From: Sepioteuthis lessoniana | Taxonomy: Eukaryota; Mollusca; Cephalopoda; Myopsida; Loliginidae | Assembly (NCBI GenBank): GCA_963585895.1 | Contig: OY757917.1 | Span: forward strand, 104,202,346 to 104,266,345 | Direction of reading: 5' to 3' | DNA length: 64,000 bases | In this document: piece after piece, positions 20,693 through 31,207 of the stretch | Numbering within the stretch: the first letter of the stretch is position 1 | How the letters are laid out: each line of letters starts with the position of its first letter | The notes under the pieces: generated by a model | What the model saw: only the letters and a program-made list of their open reading frames with translations | The model's database searches: none | What the model was told of the DNA's origin: nothing | Position numbers and translations under genes: made by a program

Positions 20693-21440
20693 ACGATACC
20701 ACCTTAGTACCCGACTGAAGCAACCAAAATGCTCCATCAACTTTAAATCATATTGTTTCTTCATGGGACACCACTGACTCTCTACAATGTTTGATTATAT
20801 CCTGGTGTTTGTTATCGAAGTGTGTAACTTCACTATTTCATTTGTATTCTTCAAAATCTCATTTCTAATCGAAGAGTAAGTACCTTTTATATGAAACTGT
20901 AAAAATCATTTTTGTTTTCAATTTTAAAAAACCCAACAAAACAGTTAATTTTGAATTGCAAAACAATTATACGTAAAAAACAGATGATAAAATCAGGCCT
21001 AACTATTAATCAAAACACAGAATACTTGTTCTTGTGAGCGACGATTCAAAATAGCTTCAGTATATTGTAACTGGAATAGCCCACATTGACATAATCAGAC
21101 TTAGAATCTGTCTCATCTGATAAAGTTGATATGTTGGCACAAACAACTTTACAATCCTAGCAAGATAGTAAACAAATCAAAGTATGCTTTCTTTAAGAAC
21201 ATCTTATGCTATTGCAGCCACATCTGTAGAGGCATCGAACTACTTTCTAGAGTTTCTGGGGAGCTGGCTGAAGATCTGTCACGATGGATAGAAATGAGTA
21301 AAGTTCAACAGACGAACTTGTTATATGTTAAGCTACACACTTTGAAAAAAAGCCAAAAACTCTGTGTCATTTCTGGAGCAAATTGTTTTGAGTATTTCCT
21401 TAGTTTGTTCAGACAAGTAATAAGTAGGTATGCTGTATTA
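20693..21440. other. No known gene; possible exon-like stretch
   Basis: The plus-strand frame around 21216-21416 is less AT-rich. It is preceded by CTATTGCAG, a plausible 3' splice site, and followed by ACAAGTAATAAG, a plausible donor. It would encode GIELLSRVSGELAEDLSRWI and further residues. I recognise no domain, and a second frame through the same stretch also looks open in part. I do not call it a gene. Confidence 0.25.

Positions 21441-21476
<36 letters not shown>
21441..21476. repeat. (CT)n microsatellite
   Basis: About 17 CT units. Confidence 0.95.
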
Positions 21477-21479
<3 letters not shown>

Positions 21480-21554
21480 TTTAATCTTATCTATATGTCA
21501 TGCTTATACTGTAAAGCATATTTTAGCCTATATTTCCCATATTGCTTTTATTTA

Positions 21555-22120
21555 GGTCGGTTGTTGATTGGTTATTTTGTTTTACGGCATATCAACCCTT
21601 TTCCAGTCATTTAACGTCCGATTAAATTTCGAACAATTCACTTTAGTATAAGTATAGATTTTTTTAATCTACAAAGAATTAAATGTTAAAACAGTTCTAT
21701 TTTAAACAATTCAGTTTAGCATAAGCACACACTTTAATTCTATTTCAAAACAGTTCTATTTCAAACAGTTCAGTTTAGCATAAGTACGCGGTTTAAATGC
21801 TAAAATAGTTCTATTTCAAACATTTCTTTAAATATCAAAGCAGTCCTCTTTCAAGTAATTTAGAGTAGCAAAAGTTCACAGTTTAGTTCTATTTGACCCA
21901 TATATAGGACCCTATCAAGTGCTACCCGTCCGGGACAGAGTTTACCTGGGAACGATGGCAATGAAGGGGTACTACACATTCCCGAAAACTCCAACATTAC
22001 TGAAACCTCAGCATCAGATTGTTTAGTGTCATATGTTGGACATTTGTTGGCGGGGATCTTAGCCTTCTACTGAGGAACTCACGGTGTATTCTAAAATCCC
22101 AGCCGATCGGGCAATTTTTA
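21555..22120 (-). repeat. Interspersed repeat, family D, with internal minisatellite
   Basis: Starts with the terminal block ACGGCATATCAACCC. About five imperfect repeats of a ~50-bp unit follow (AACAGTTCTATTTCAAAC, then CAGTTTAGCATAAGTACAC). The body is CATATATAGGACCCTATCAA, CTACCCGTCCGGGACAGAG, GGAACGATGGCAATGAAGGG, CAGCATCAGATTGTTTAGTG and CCAGCCGATCGGGCAA. The same architecture occurs at 42300, 54145 and 61830. Confidence 0.8.
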
Positions 22121-22892
22121 CTTATATTTTATAGTCTGCCTTTATTTTTTTATAAAGTTGTTGTATACTCAGCTTTGTATTTATCAACAACGAGGAACAC
22201 GTATATATATAAATATACAATATATCTCATCTTATTCTCGAAAGGGGCACACAGTTTGTGGTTAGTTTGAGAGATAGATGGAGAGATATATACACAGAGG
22301 GTGGACTCCTTTTCCCATACCTTCTTCCGGGAGCCAGGGGGTGCCATTGCTTGCACCGCATCACAAGCTGTATCATCAGAGACGTCCGAGACGCCTCTGA
22401 TCGGCTGCATATCCCTGGCTCGACTCCTGATTCTCTGGACTCTGCCTAAATCTGACTGCGTGGTTTTCATATAACGTGGTCTCCTTCCAGTTACACACCT
22501 GTTTGACAGGCCTACCCTGACGCACTGCCATCCTCCTGTTTACTTATCACAACGTGAGAGCTTGTCAAAGCGCACGGATTCACGAGGAACGAACCGAAAA
22601 TCATTGTCATATGTTATATAACAAAGTCGTCTTTATGATCCTCAAAAATCATGAACAGTTTTTTTTTTATTGCGTTATAATTCACTCTGTTGAATACTTT
22701 AATCTTTTTTTTATCACCTTCCTGTTTATTAACTTACTGTATTTGCACAACTCCAACTTTTTTACGAATTTCAATTCATATTCCTCTTTATGTGGTATCG
22801 GTATATTTTTTACTGAATTACTGAAATTGACTTTATGCAAATTTTTGTGCTTTTGATTGTTGTTTCAACTAAAAATGGTTCAGTAGAGTCGT
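22121..22892. other. No gene called
   Basis: Includes a less AT-rich block at 22260-22560 (TTCTTCCGGGAGCCAGGGGG, GACGTCCGAGACGCCTCTGA), open on both strands for about 60-100 codons but without a recognised motif. It could be an unknown SINE or an exon remnant. Confidence 0.35.
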
Positions 22893-23150
22893 ACTTAGCT
22901 TAAATGTTATCATCATTGGAAATGGAATGTGCGAACAAAGTTCGAATCCTGGGTAAAGCTTCTTTTTTTTTCTTTCGCTCTAATGCCCATAGGAAGGGTA
23001 TGAATCCAACTGTTTCCTCCTAAGTTATTGACAGAAAGTAGTGCAAACTTAATTCTTTAGCCTTGTTTAGGTTGTTGGTCGAGGAGAATAAAAACTCTGA
23101 ATTCAAAGCAGCTTAAAATTTGACTTTGCGTCATATACTGTCCGTATAGA
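22893..23150 (+). repeat. SINE, family B, old copy
   Basis: A degraded head (ATGTTATCATCATTGGAAAT, AGTTCGAATCCTGGG), then TAATGCCCATAGGAAGGGTA, TGAATCCAACTGTTTCCTCC and CTGAATTCAAAGCAGCTTAA, in family B order. Confidence 0.7.
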
Positions 23151-23326
23151 AGGATCAATTGTTTGAAAAGGACGTTATTGTGTAATAGAAAATAAAGTAT
23201 ATTGTATTGCCGTCACAGGGAAAGCTATGAAAAGTGTTTTATACTCTTTAGGTAGGGTAATATCAACTGTTAAAATCTACTCCTCCGATTCGAGTTACAC
23301 GTATACGAAATTTAATATCTTTATAA

Positions 23327-23329
<3 letters not shown>

Positions 23330-23373
<44 letters not shown>
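23330..23373. repeat. (TA)n microsatellite
   Basis: A pure TA tract just outside the long inverted repeat. Confidence 0.95.
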
Positions 23374-23379
<6 letters not shown>

Positions 23380-23380
<1 letters not shown>

Positions 23381-23662
23381 GCAAGAAAATAAAATTTCGG
23401 TCACATTAGGATAATAAATTTATTTCCATCCTGTTAAGAGCATTGATATGAATCAAAAACTCCAAAAGAATTTTAACAGGACTTCATCAGATCCAGCAAG
23501 AAAATTAAAAAAAAAGAGGACATTAAAAAAAAATTCTTGTTGGATCTGATGAAGTCCTGTCAAAATTATTTTAGAGTCTTTGATTCATATCAATGCTCTT
23601 TACAGGACGGAAATCAATTTATTATCCTAAGGTGACCGAATATTGTTTTTTTCTTGAAATAT
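23380..23662. repeat. Long inverted repeat (hairpin), arms about 120 bp, loop about 25 bp
   Basis: The left arm contains TTTCGGTCACATTAGGATAA, GAGCATTGATATGAATCAAA and GGACTTCATCAGATCCA. The right arm has the complements TGGATCTGATGAAGTCCTG, TTTGATTCATATCAATGCTC and ATCCTAAGGTGACCGAA. The loop is A/G-rich (about 23504-23530). Each arm read 5'-3' holds CTGATGA, a stem-forming GTCCTG/CAGGAC pair about 40 bases apart, and GGAAAT after it. This resembles, loosely, a hammerhead ribozyme core. The arms differ at several positions, so the palindrome is not brand new. Confidence 0.85.
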
Positions 23663-23783
23663 TATTTGCTCTATGAATTTATTTACATTGAGCTCTTTAC
23701 CAGGAATATTTCAATATTCGAAATTTAAATAACTTATTTGTCCTGACGCAATTCTTTCTTACTCCAGATTTACTGGATTGAAG

Positions 23784-23800
23784 AACACACACACACACAC

Positions 23801-23858
<58 letters not shown>
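23784..23858. repeat. Compound (CA)n-(TA)n microsatellite
   Basis: About ten CA units passing into about 27 TA units. Confidence 0.96.
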
Positions 23859-23860
<2 letters not shown>

Positions 23861-24089
23861 TTAAATAAATTGAAAGAAAACTCAAAGAACTGCTTATGTG
23901 CCATTATAAATTTGTTTCGAGAGGTCATCGACTCAAATCTTACGTTCTTTTTGTATATATTTTGATACCCATAGTCGTTCACATTTGAATAGGTATACAT
24001 CGAGCACTCATATAGAATTATGGCAAACTTTCAATATAATATACTTCTGAATAATTCCATTCTCATAGTCTCTGTAAAACTGTTTTATG

Positions 24090-24115
24090 TCATATATATA
24101 TATATATATATACTC

Positions 24116-24151
<36 letters not shown>

Positions 24152-24201
24152 TCGTATATATATATATATACTCGTGTATATATATATATATATATATATA
24201 T
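24090..24201. repeat. (TA)n array interrupted three times by ACTCGT/ACTCGTG
   Basis: TA runs separated by ACTCG at about 24112, 24151 and 24171. The interruption recurs and so was copied within the array. Confidence 0.93.
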
Positions 24202-24229
24202 TGGGGGGAAACAAATATTCGTAATCACA

Positions 24230-24760
24230 ATTGAGGCCCACCCCAAGCTCCCTCCAAAACATAATCCCGTAAAACAGGATGCAAACTCAACAAATGTCGA
24301 AAAAAAAGCACAACCCAGTCTGCTGAATCTCACCAAATGTCGCTCTCCACCTCTTTTCTTAAGGAGAAACTTAACCCCCCCCCAAAGAAGCAAAATGAAA
24401 CCCTGGTTTGATGAGGGTGTGCAGATCTATGAGATAGACTCAGTAACCATCTCAGTAGACCTCTTCCACCAACAGAAAAGAACCTTCAAACCCTTGTTGA
24501 ACTTTAAGGCGGTAGAAGGAAAAAAAGATCGAAGACTCCAAAACATTCCAGATGGTGATCACCTTCTTTCGGTCGGCGACAGGCCGTGCCACTGAACTGT
24601 GGGGCATTTATAATGCGGAAGAGAAGCCCGGCTCGTTCGTAATACTGGTTGATTGGGACCATCTATCGAAAAACAGAATCAATTTGGCTCTGGGGCGGTC
24701 CCATTTTATGTACATCCCTCTTTTAACAGGGCCCTAAAACTGACTTATCCACTCGATATT
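24230..24760 (+). pseudogene. LINE ORF1-like remnant, upstream of an endonuclease fragment
   Basis: The frame at 24230-24595 reads KPWFDEGVQIYEIDSVTISV, KRTFKPLLNFKAVEGKKDRR and LQNIPDGDHLLSVGDRP. A second frame continues with SFVILVDWDHLSKNRINLAL and GRSHFMYIPLL, then in the first or third frame LKLTYPLDIEYDRVTSGLCW. The conserved look across a frame change, and the position just before an endonuclease start, suggest the ORF1 product of an L1/Tx1-type element. The clade is inferred from recall, not from a search. Confidence 0.5.
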
Positions 24761-24840
24761 GAATACGACCGAGTTACATCTGGTCTGTGTTGGAGACTGA
24801 ATAAGTAAGTTGAGTCTGTATTGCTCGTAACCTTGCCATC

Positions 24841-25250
24841 ATGAATGTGTGGGGTATGAAAGATCGAGGCTCCTCTTTTTTAGTGCTTAATAAACTCAAG
24901 AATCACTGCGTTGCCAAGGTTCAGGAGTCTCACATCATTTGCGAGAAGGATAGTGAGGTGTTGGAGGTTGACTATGTCGTCATTTCAGCATTTGCATTTG
25001 GCTATCTTCTCATCGTTGGAGTCTCTCTACTAATTAAACACAGCCTGAATGTGGATGTTAATGTTGTATCTGCAGGTAAGGCAGGCCGTCTGATTATGTA
25101 AGATGTTGCCGTGAGAAGATTCAATTTCCGAAAGTAATTGCAGCTTACGTGCTTAACATTCCCGAGGAAAAGCTCTTTTTGTTTCTAGTGATTCTAGTAA
25201 TGAATAGAATGGTGATCTGGACGACGCAGCTGAAGGAAAACTTTTCCGAT
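24841..25250 (+). pseudogene. LINE apurinic-like endonuclease domain, N-terminal part (L1/Tx1-like)
   Basis: The frame starts MNVWGMKDRGSSFLVLNKLK and holds the family landmarks VQESHIICEKDSEVLEVDYV, GVSLLIKHSLNVDVNVVSAG and GRLIM. It continues in another frame with DVAVRRFNFRKVIAAYVLNI. VQE(S/T)H and GVSLLI are typical of the APE-type endonuclease that opens ORF2 in L1/Tx1 LINEs. The domain stops after about 130 residues, and no reverse transcriptase follows. A relic. Confidence 0.6.
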
Positions 25251-25469
25251 TACGATATGACTTATTTTTTAAGCAATAGCTTAGAGTAAAATTTAGATGG
25301 GATAGAAAATGCTTAGATCGCATCACATTCGACGAAAGGTGGGTGAAAATAGCTACCCTTTTCGTACGATAAAAGAAGAGACCCTGAGGCTCAGGTTATA
25401 TATATATATCAAATGAATGTCCACATTTTCAAATGAATAGTCTATTATCACCCAGAATCATGAATGTCG

Positions 25470-26300
25470 AGAGTTAAGGATATGTCAGGCCGGGAAAGCC
25501 ATCAGGTGTTGTCGGAAGCTAGCGAAACTCATACAGAGATTGAAGTCCAGGTGAAATGCTTCTAGTCTGTTATCTCGAAGATAACAAAACAAAAATGCTC
25601 AAAATGGTCAAGCAGCTGTTCTAAACCCAAATACAGCAGCCAAAGATGAACGGCAGCTGAATAGGATCATTATTTCCTATTTTCCAATTGAGGTGAAATT
25701 TCCAAAGCCTTAAATGATGCTAGTGTGACTATTTCTTGATCTTCAACACTTCAAAGATTACAACAACTCGGATATGCCAGCAGGATACCGAATTCGATGT
25801 CACTATTCAGATTTAAACTTAAACAAAATCGTTCAATATTGACTAGATATCATCAAAATTGGTCTGTTGATAATGAAACAGGTCACTAAAATTGTGTTTT
25901 CTTTTGATGATCATAAACCCCACGTCTGGAGAAAGTTATATAACAAATACAATGCCAAATGCATGAAATAACCGTAAAATTCCTTCAATCGGTTGAGGTT
26001 TTCTTATCCCATAAATTAAGTACAAGTTTTGGTGACAATGAATTCATCTTCCATTTTGACATTGTTCCACCCTATACTGCGAAATCTACAAAAGAATGGC
26101 TCAAGGAGAAGAGGTTACCTGTTTTTGACTGGTCTGCAAATAGCCCAGATGTAAATCCAATAAAAATATTCGGTGAATTCCGCAGAAATTATTATCCATT
26201 AAATCTCAAAGAATTGAAGCGAGTCCTTACTGAAGTGTAGGCATCAGCGTCACTTGAGACGAGACGTGATTAAATCGCTTCGTTCTTAGAACAAATGAAA
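25470..26300 (+). pseudogene. Tc1-like transposase relic
   Basis: Several frames give Tc1-family blocks in order. MSGRESHQVLSEASETH and a degraded N-terminal DNA-binding part come first, then LQHFKDYNNSDMPAGYRIRC and FSFDDHKPHVWRKLYNKYNA. The best frame (25959-26240) follows, with FHFDIVPPYTAKSTKEWLKE, RLPVFDWSANSPDVNPIKIF and GEFRRNYYPLNLKELKRVLT. The second catalytic Asp is in HFDIVPP (family QDNDPKHT). In the third block NPIE reads NPIK, so the catalytic Glu is lost. Stops and indels are frequent. Terminal repeats were not found. Confidence 0.75.
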
Positions 26301-27327
26301 TAAATAAATACAAAAAGTGCCTCAACAAAGTATATGTACAAATGGAGTTCTTCAAAATTTTGCTAATTAATTTTTCTCGATAAAACCCTAGCCTTTTTGT
26401 CTTTTTGTTACGACATTAAGCAATCTTCAAATTTAAAAAAAAATGCGTTTCAAAGAAAACCTTATTTGTAAGTGAAATACAAACAGATTATTTTCATATA
26501 TCAAATTTATATATTCTTAAGAATAAACTGTCAAGGCTTAAACCAATCTAATTGAGAAATATGAAAATTATTCTCAAAGATGACTGGATATTCCATTTCA
26601 CTGAATTGGTTTTGTATAAATAGGATGTGACTATATATTAACACTCTTTAACTTCCATACGTTTATTCCAGAGAGGTTTCTATCATCAAAGGTTAAAAGC
26701 CGCCTGAGTTGCTCAAAATCAGGTTTAAGAAAACATACACATATACACTAACAGAGATAAAAAAAAAGATCATAATAAATCGTTTTCGAGATTTGAACAT
26801 TGTCTTCTGCTGTTTATCAGGTATGACAATAAACTAGATCCGATGATGAGGATCCAGTAAGGAAATTTTTTGAAGTTTGGTTTATTCCTTTACTGATATT
26901 ATTCTTAGTTGGACAAGGACTGGAGTGGTAGTTCTTGTCAGAGTCTCATTTATGGGTCAAATTAATCTAGTTTAGGATCATTGTTATCAAGTAGGAATAT
27001 CTAAAACCATAAAACAGTGTACAAACACGTGAATTATTCTTGAACAAGTACAGTTACTTAAAAACATATAATCGTATGCAAATTATCAATATTATAAAAG
27101 ACTACATAAAACCATATAAATGTTAAAAATGAATTATTATTATCAATAAAAATCGGAATAGTTATTTGAAATTATGCAATTATGTATGAATTATTTGTAT
27201 TAGATAAGAATACTTGAAACTTGTAACTATGTGCAAATACTTGTATTTGATAAGAATACTTTGAGCCATATAACTTTATAAAACAATTCTTAAAGACAAT
27301 TAAAAAGTGAGATGGAACGTCAAAATA
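26301..27327. other. No gene seen
   Basis: About 1 kb of AT-rich DNA after the Tc1 relic. Some short internal similarity (ATAAGAATACTT near 27205 and 27250) suggests small duplications. Nothing else is recognised. Confidence 0.45.
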
Positions 27328-27420
27328 GATTGATTGATTTTAACGGTTTGTCAACTCATCAAGGGTTACCTTATGCCTCGAATATAAGAAATCGCGTTCA
27401 CGGTGCATTGATTTGTACAT
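27328..27420 (-). repeat. Family E repeat, terminal part
   Basis: ATTGATTGATTTTAACGGTT followed by GTCAACTCATCAAGGGTTAC, as at 8300, 44815 and 48497. Confidence 0.6.
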
Positions 27421-27489
27421 TTTTATGTAGCTTCCGGAGAGTTTTTTTTTTTATCGTACACGAATACGAATAATTTTTCAACATACGAT

Positions 27490-27550
27490 GTTGCTTGGTT
27501 GTTTGGGTTTTATGGCATAACAACCCTTGTAGGTCATTTAACGCCAAATT
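27490..27550 (-). repeat. Terminal block of a family C/D repeat
   Basis: TTTGGGTTTTATGGCATAAC followed by AACCCTTGTAGGTCATTTAA and CGCCAAAT. Only the tail is present. Confidence 0.65.
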
Positions 27551-27619
27551 CTGTCTATATATACATACATATTCAACCACAGATTTCAAAACGAATATTA
27601 AGGTAGGTAAAATTTTCTA

Positions 27620-28989
27620 TTAGCACTATTTCATTTGTTTGCACAAGATTAACCAGTTTTAAGTTGTCATATTTTTTGGTACAACTCTGTCTCTCTCAAG
27701 AAGGACAGAATGTCATCTATTTTGATGTTCTCGAACAGATCGGTTAAGTTATTTACTTTGAAAAATCGCTTTCTGATAACAGTGAAAGTTCTGCATTCTA
27801 TAAGAATGTATTTAACCGTGCAAGTTGTCTGGCATGTCGAACACTGTGATTGTGGTCCCTATTTCAAAATGAAAGAGTGAGTAAGCCTTGTATGACCAAT
27901 GCGCAATCGGGATATAACAACTTGTCCTCTTCTTGATTTTCTCGATGCTGGTCTCCACTCTCCCAAGGTGGGCTGAATTTGGAAGAGTTTATTGTGGATG
28001 GTATTGCTCCATTGTTGTTGCCATTTTGTGTGAAGGAATGTATTAATTGTTGGTTTCAGGTCAGTATATGGGATCCTGCATTTATCGGGCGGCAGATCTA
28101 AGGCCGATTTGGTTGCCGAGTCTACTCTTTCATTCCCTCTCACTCCAATGTGGTTTGGGGTCCAGCTTATAATTATTTCTTTTCTATTTGACATTGAGTC
28201 TAATCTACTCAACAGTTTAATGATAAGAGGGTTCTGAATTTTTTATTTCTTAATAATAGCAAAACAGAGAGTGAGTCTGAAAATATTATAAATTTCTTAT
28301 GCTTACTCTTCGAGATGATGTTGAGCCCTAGGTCTATTGCAAGGGCTTCTGCTGTGAAAATAGAGCGTTTCCCTTAAGAACTTTCTTAAGAACTGTTTTG
28401 TTCAAAACAGCCGCGTACGCTGCCCTACCATTGTCCTTGGATCCATCCGTAAAGGCATAGAGGTGATCGGGGTGGTGTTGAAGAATATTGTGAAATTCCT
28501 CTCCATAAGTCAAATTCCTCTCCATAAGTCAAATTCCTCTATAGTTTTGGAATGTTCATTCAGTTCGAGAATCACTTTGGGAGTTGTAATGATCCAGGGT
28601 GGTGTTTGTGGAAAAGTGCTTTCATGTATATTATTTAATTGTATTTTTGATTCTTGTAGGGTCGGCTTCATCCGAATGCCAAAAAGCTTTATTGTTTTTT
28701 CTTTTCTTTCAAAATGTTGCTTGTATTTCGGGTTGAAGGTGCAGTCATAAGCTGGGTTATATGGGCAAGATTTCAGCTTTGTAGAGTTTTGGAGAGCCGT
28801 TTTTCACGTAAGAGATGGTTCATCTGCTTCTGTGTATAGGCTTTCAATAGAAGTGCTATATGCTCCAAGGGCTAGTCTAAGTCCTTGGTGGTGTATAGTG
28901 TTCAGTTCTTTCAAGTATGTCTTTCTGACTGCCCCATATATAAAGCAGCCATAATCAAGTCTTGATCTGATTAATGAGCGAAAAAATAT
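27620..28989 (-). pseudogene. LINE ORF2 with RNase H (Jockey/I-like), 3' part
   Basis: The minus strand gives FTDGSKDNGRAAYAAVLNKT (RNase H first catalytic block, 28334-28525), FSQQKPLQ in the SxAEA position, SNRKEIIISWTPNHIGVRGN then ERVDSATKSALDLPPDKCRI (27859-28212), RSRRGQVVISRLRIGHTRLT and HSFILK. The end carries a CxxC...C cluster (CSTCQTTCTVKYILIECRTF) and VNNLTDLFENIKIDDILSFL, with a stop near 27660. Upstream of RNase H, at 28990-28530, the reverse transcriptase thumb region is present with frame changes (RSRLDYGCFIYG). This is the 3' half of an RNase H-bearing non-LTR element. Its 5' part continues beyond the RTE insertion at 30773-31206. Confidence 0.85.
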
Positions 28990-30772
28990 TAATAATATTT
29001 CTTCGCTTCCTCCTCAGTTAGTGTGTGAGATAAGATTAGAGACTCGGTGGAAGATAGACAATCTAGAATTGCCTGGCAAACAATAAACGAAGTGAGCAGA
29101 AGAAAGAACACAGCCAAAGCAAAACTTAAAGCAGCAAACCAACAAGAAAGAATAAAACTGTGGAAACAACACTTCGAAAACTTACTTGGAAACCCACCAA
29201 AAATAACGCCTGAACCAATCACCAGAATAATTAGCAAACAATTAGACATTAAACTTGGACCGTTCACACAAGAAGAACTCGACTCGGTTCTCAGAAAAAT
29301 TAAAAATAGGAAAGCTGCAGGACTGGACGAAATTCCCCCGGAAGTATGGAAGACCAGACAATTCGACGACATACTGCTCCGACACTGCAACGCAGTATAC
29401 AATCAAAATCCGATAGATAGATGGACGAAGGGATGCATACTCCCCTTCCCTAAAAAGGTGGACCTCGGATTAGCCAAAAACTACCGAGGCATAACACTTA
29501 CATCCATAGCTGCCAAAATCTACAATGCCCTACTACGAAACCGAATAGAACCCAAAATCGACAACATACTTAGAAAAAACCAAAATGGCTTCCGAAGAAA
29601 TAGATCTACGACCTCACAAATATTAACCATCCGCAGAATCCTTGAAGGTGTACGGGCAAAGAACCTACAAGCGACATTAATATTTGTCGACTTTACCAAG
29701 GCTTTCGACTCCATTCACAGAGGAAAGATGGAACAAATCCTACTAGCGTACGGCATACCTAAAGAAACCGTAGCGGCAATAACGATTCTCTATAGAAACA
29801 CTAAAGTAAAAGTACGATCACCAGATGGAGACACAGAATACTTCGACATAGTAGCAGGAGTACTACAAGGAGACACGCTGGCTCCGTATCTCTTTATCAT
29901 TTGTCTAGACTACGTACTTAGAACATCGATTGACAAAATCAAAGAGAATGGCTTCGAACTGACGAAGAAAAGAAGCAGAAGATACCCCGCAACAACAATT
30001 ACCGACGCCGACTACGTCGATGACATAGCGATACTGGCAAATACACCTGACCAAGCCGAAACACTTCTGCATAGTTTGGAACGAGCAGCAGCAAGCATAG
30101 GCCTCCATGTTAATGCACACAAAACGGAATATATGTGCTATAACCAAACGGGGGACATCTCCACTCTAGAAGGAACCCCTCTTAAACTAGTAGACAAATT
30201 CACGTACCTAGGAAGCAGCGTCGAATCAACCGAAAAGGACATCGAAACGAGGTTAACGAAAGCATGGACAGCTATCAATAGGCTATCGACTATATGGAAA
30301 TCAGACCTAACCGATAAAATGAAACGCAGTTTCTTCCAGGCAGCGGTCACATAGATACTGCTATATGGATGCACTACACGGACGCTAAAAAAACGGCTGG
30401 AGAAGAAACTAGATGGCAATTACACAAGAATGCTGTGTGCAATCCTGAACAAGTCCTGGCAGCAACACCCCACAAGACACCAACTCTACGGCCACCTGCC
30501 CCCTATCACGAAAACTATTCAAGTTAGGCGAACCAGACATGCAGGACATTGCTGGAGAAGCAGTGATGAACTCATAAGAGATGTACTCTTATTGATCCCC
30601 ACACACGGCCGCGCAAAAGCAGGACGACCAGCACGAACGTACATTCAGCAGCTATGTGAGGATACAGGTTGTTGTCCTGAAGACCTGCCTAGGGCGATGA
30701 ACGATAGGGAGGAGTGGCGAGAGAGGGTCAGGGATATCCGTGCTGCCAGCACGATATGATGATGATGATAGT
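28990..30772 (+). pseudogene. RTE-type LINE, best preserved copy: reverse transcriptase with one in-frame stop
   Basis: A single frame is open from 29029 to 30351 and, after one TAG at 30352-30354, continues in the same frame to 30759. Order: linker EDRQSRIAWQTINEVSRRKN; RT blocks RKAAGLDEIPPEVWK, KNYRGITLTSIAAKIYNALL and QNGFRRNRSTTSQI; motif A FVDFTKAFDSI; motif B GVLQGDTLAPYLF; motif C ADYVDDIAI (YVDD where YADD is usual); then KTEYMC, FTYLGSSVEST, RMLCAILNKSWQQHP, RRTRHAGHCW and GRAKAGRPARTYIQQLC, ending WRERVRDIRAASTI. The N-terminal endonuclease is absent, so the copy is 5'-truncated and was dead on arrival. It ends in (GAT)n. It sits in the reverse transcriptase region of a minus-strand LINE and is younger than it. 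The RTE assignment rests on recalled similarity and the tail type. Confidence 0.92.
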
Positions 30773-31206
30773 TCTAAGTAATTGTATGGTTTTGTTGCAT
30801 TTTGTTCTCGAGTATTTGATATGTGGAATGAAGGAGAGTTTGCGGTCAAAAATGATTCCTCGATATTTGTAGTGTTCAACAATTGGTATTTCAGTGTGGT
30901 CAATTTTCAGTACTGGATCTACGTGGAGCTTACGTTAGTTGCAGAAGTGGATGCTTTTCGTTTTTTCTTTTGAAAATTTTAATCCATTCTACGTGGTCAA
31001 TTTGTGGAGCTTATCAAGACATATTTGAAGTTGTCTTTCTATATGATTAATGTTTCTTGCCTTGTAGCAGATCAGAAAGTCATCCCCATACAACGCACAG
31101 TTTGTTCCGCAATTTATGTTTTTCACAATATTATTAATTTTTATATTGAACAGCGTGACAGAGAATACACTGCCTTGATGTACCATCTTTTTTTGTTTTT
31201 CAACAT
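30773..31206 (-). pseudogene. LINE ORF2 with RNase H, reverse transcriptase part of the split element
   Basis: The minus strand reads KQKKMVHQGSVFSVTLF (motif B, PQGS-type), NIKINNIVKNINCGTNCALY, GDDFLICYKARNINHIERQL (motif C with YGDD where YVDD is common) and QICLDKLHKLTT. Other frames continue with the VLKIDHTEIPIVE and YRGIIF region. It joins the 27620-28989 part, with the RTE insert between them. On the upstream side it stops exactly at the TA of the mariner at 31208. Confidence 0.8.
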
Positions 31207-31207
31207 A

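Noticed and set aside
28989-29402. 137-residue minus-strand frame
   Set aside because: Antisense shadow of the RTE reverse transcriptase frame.
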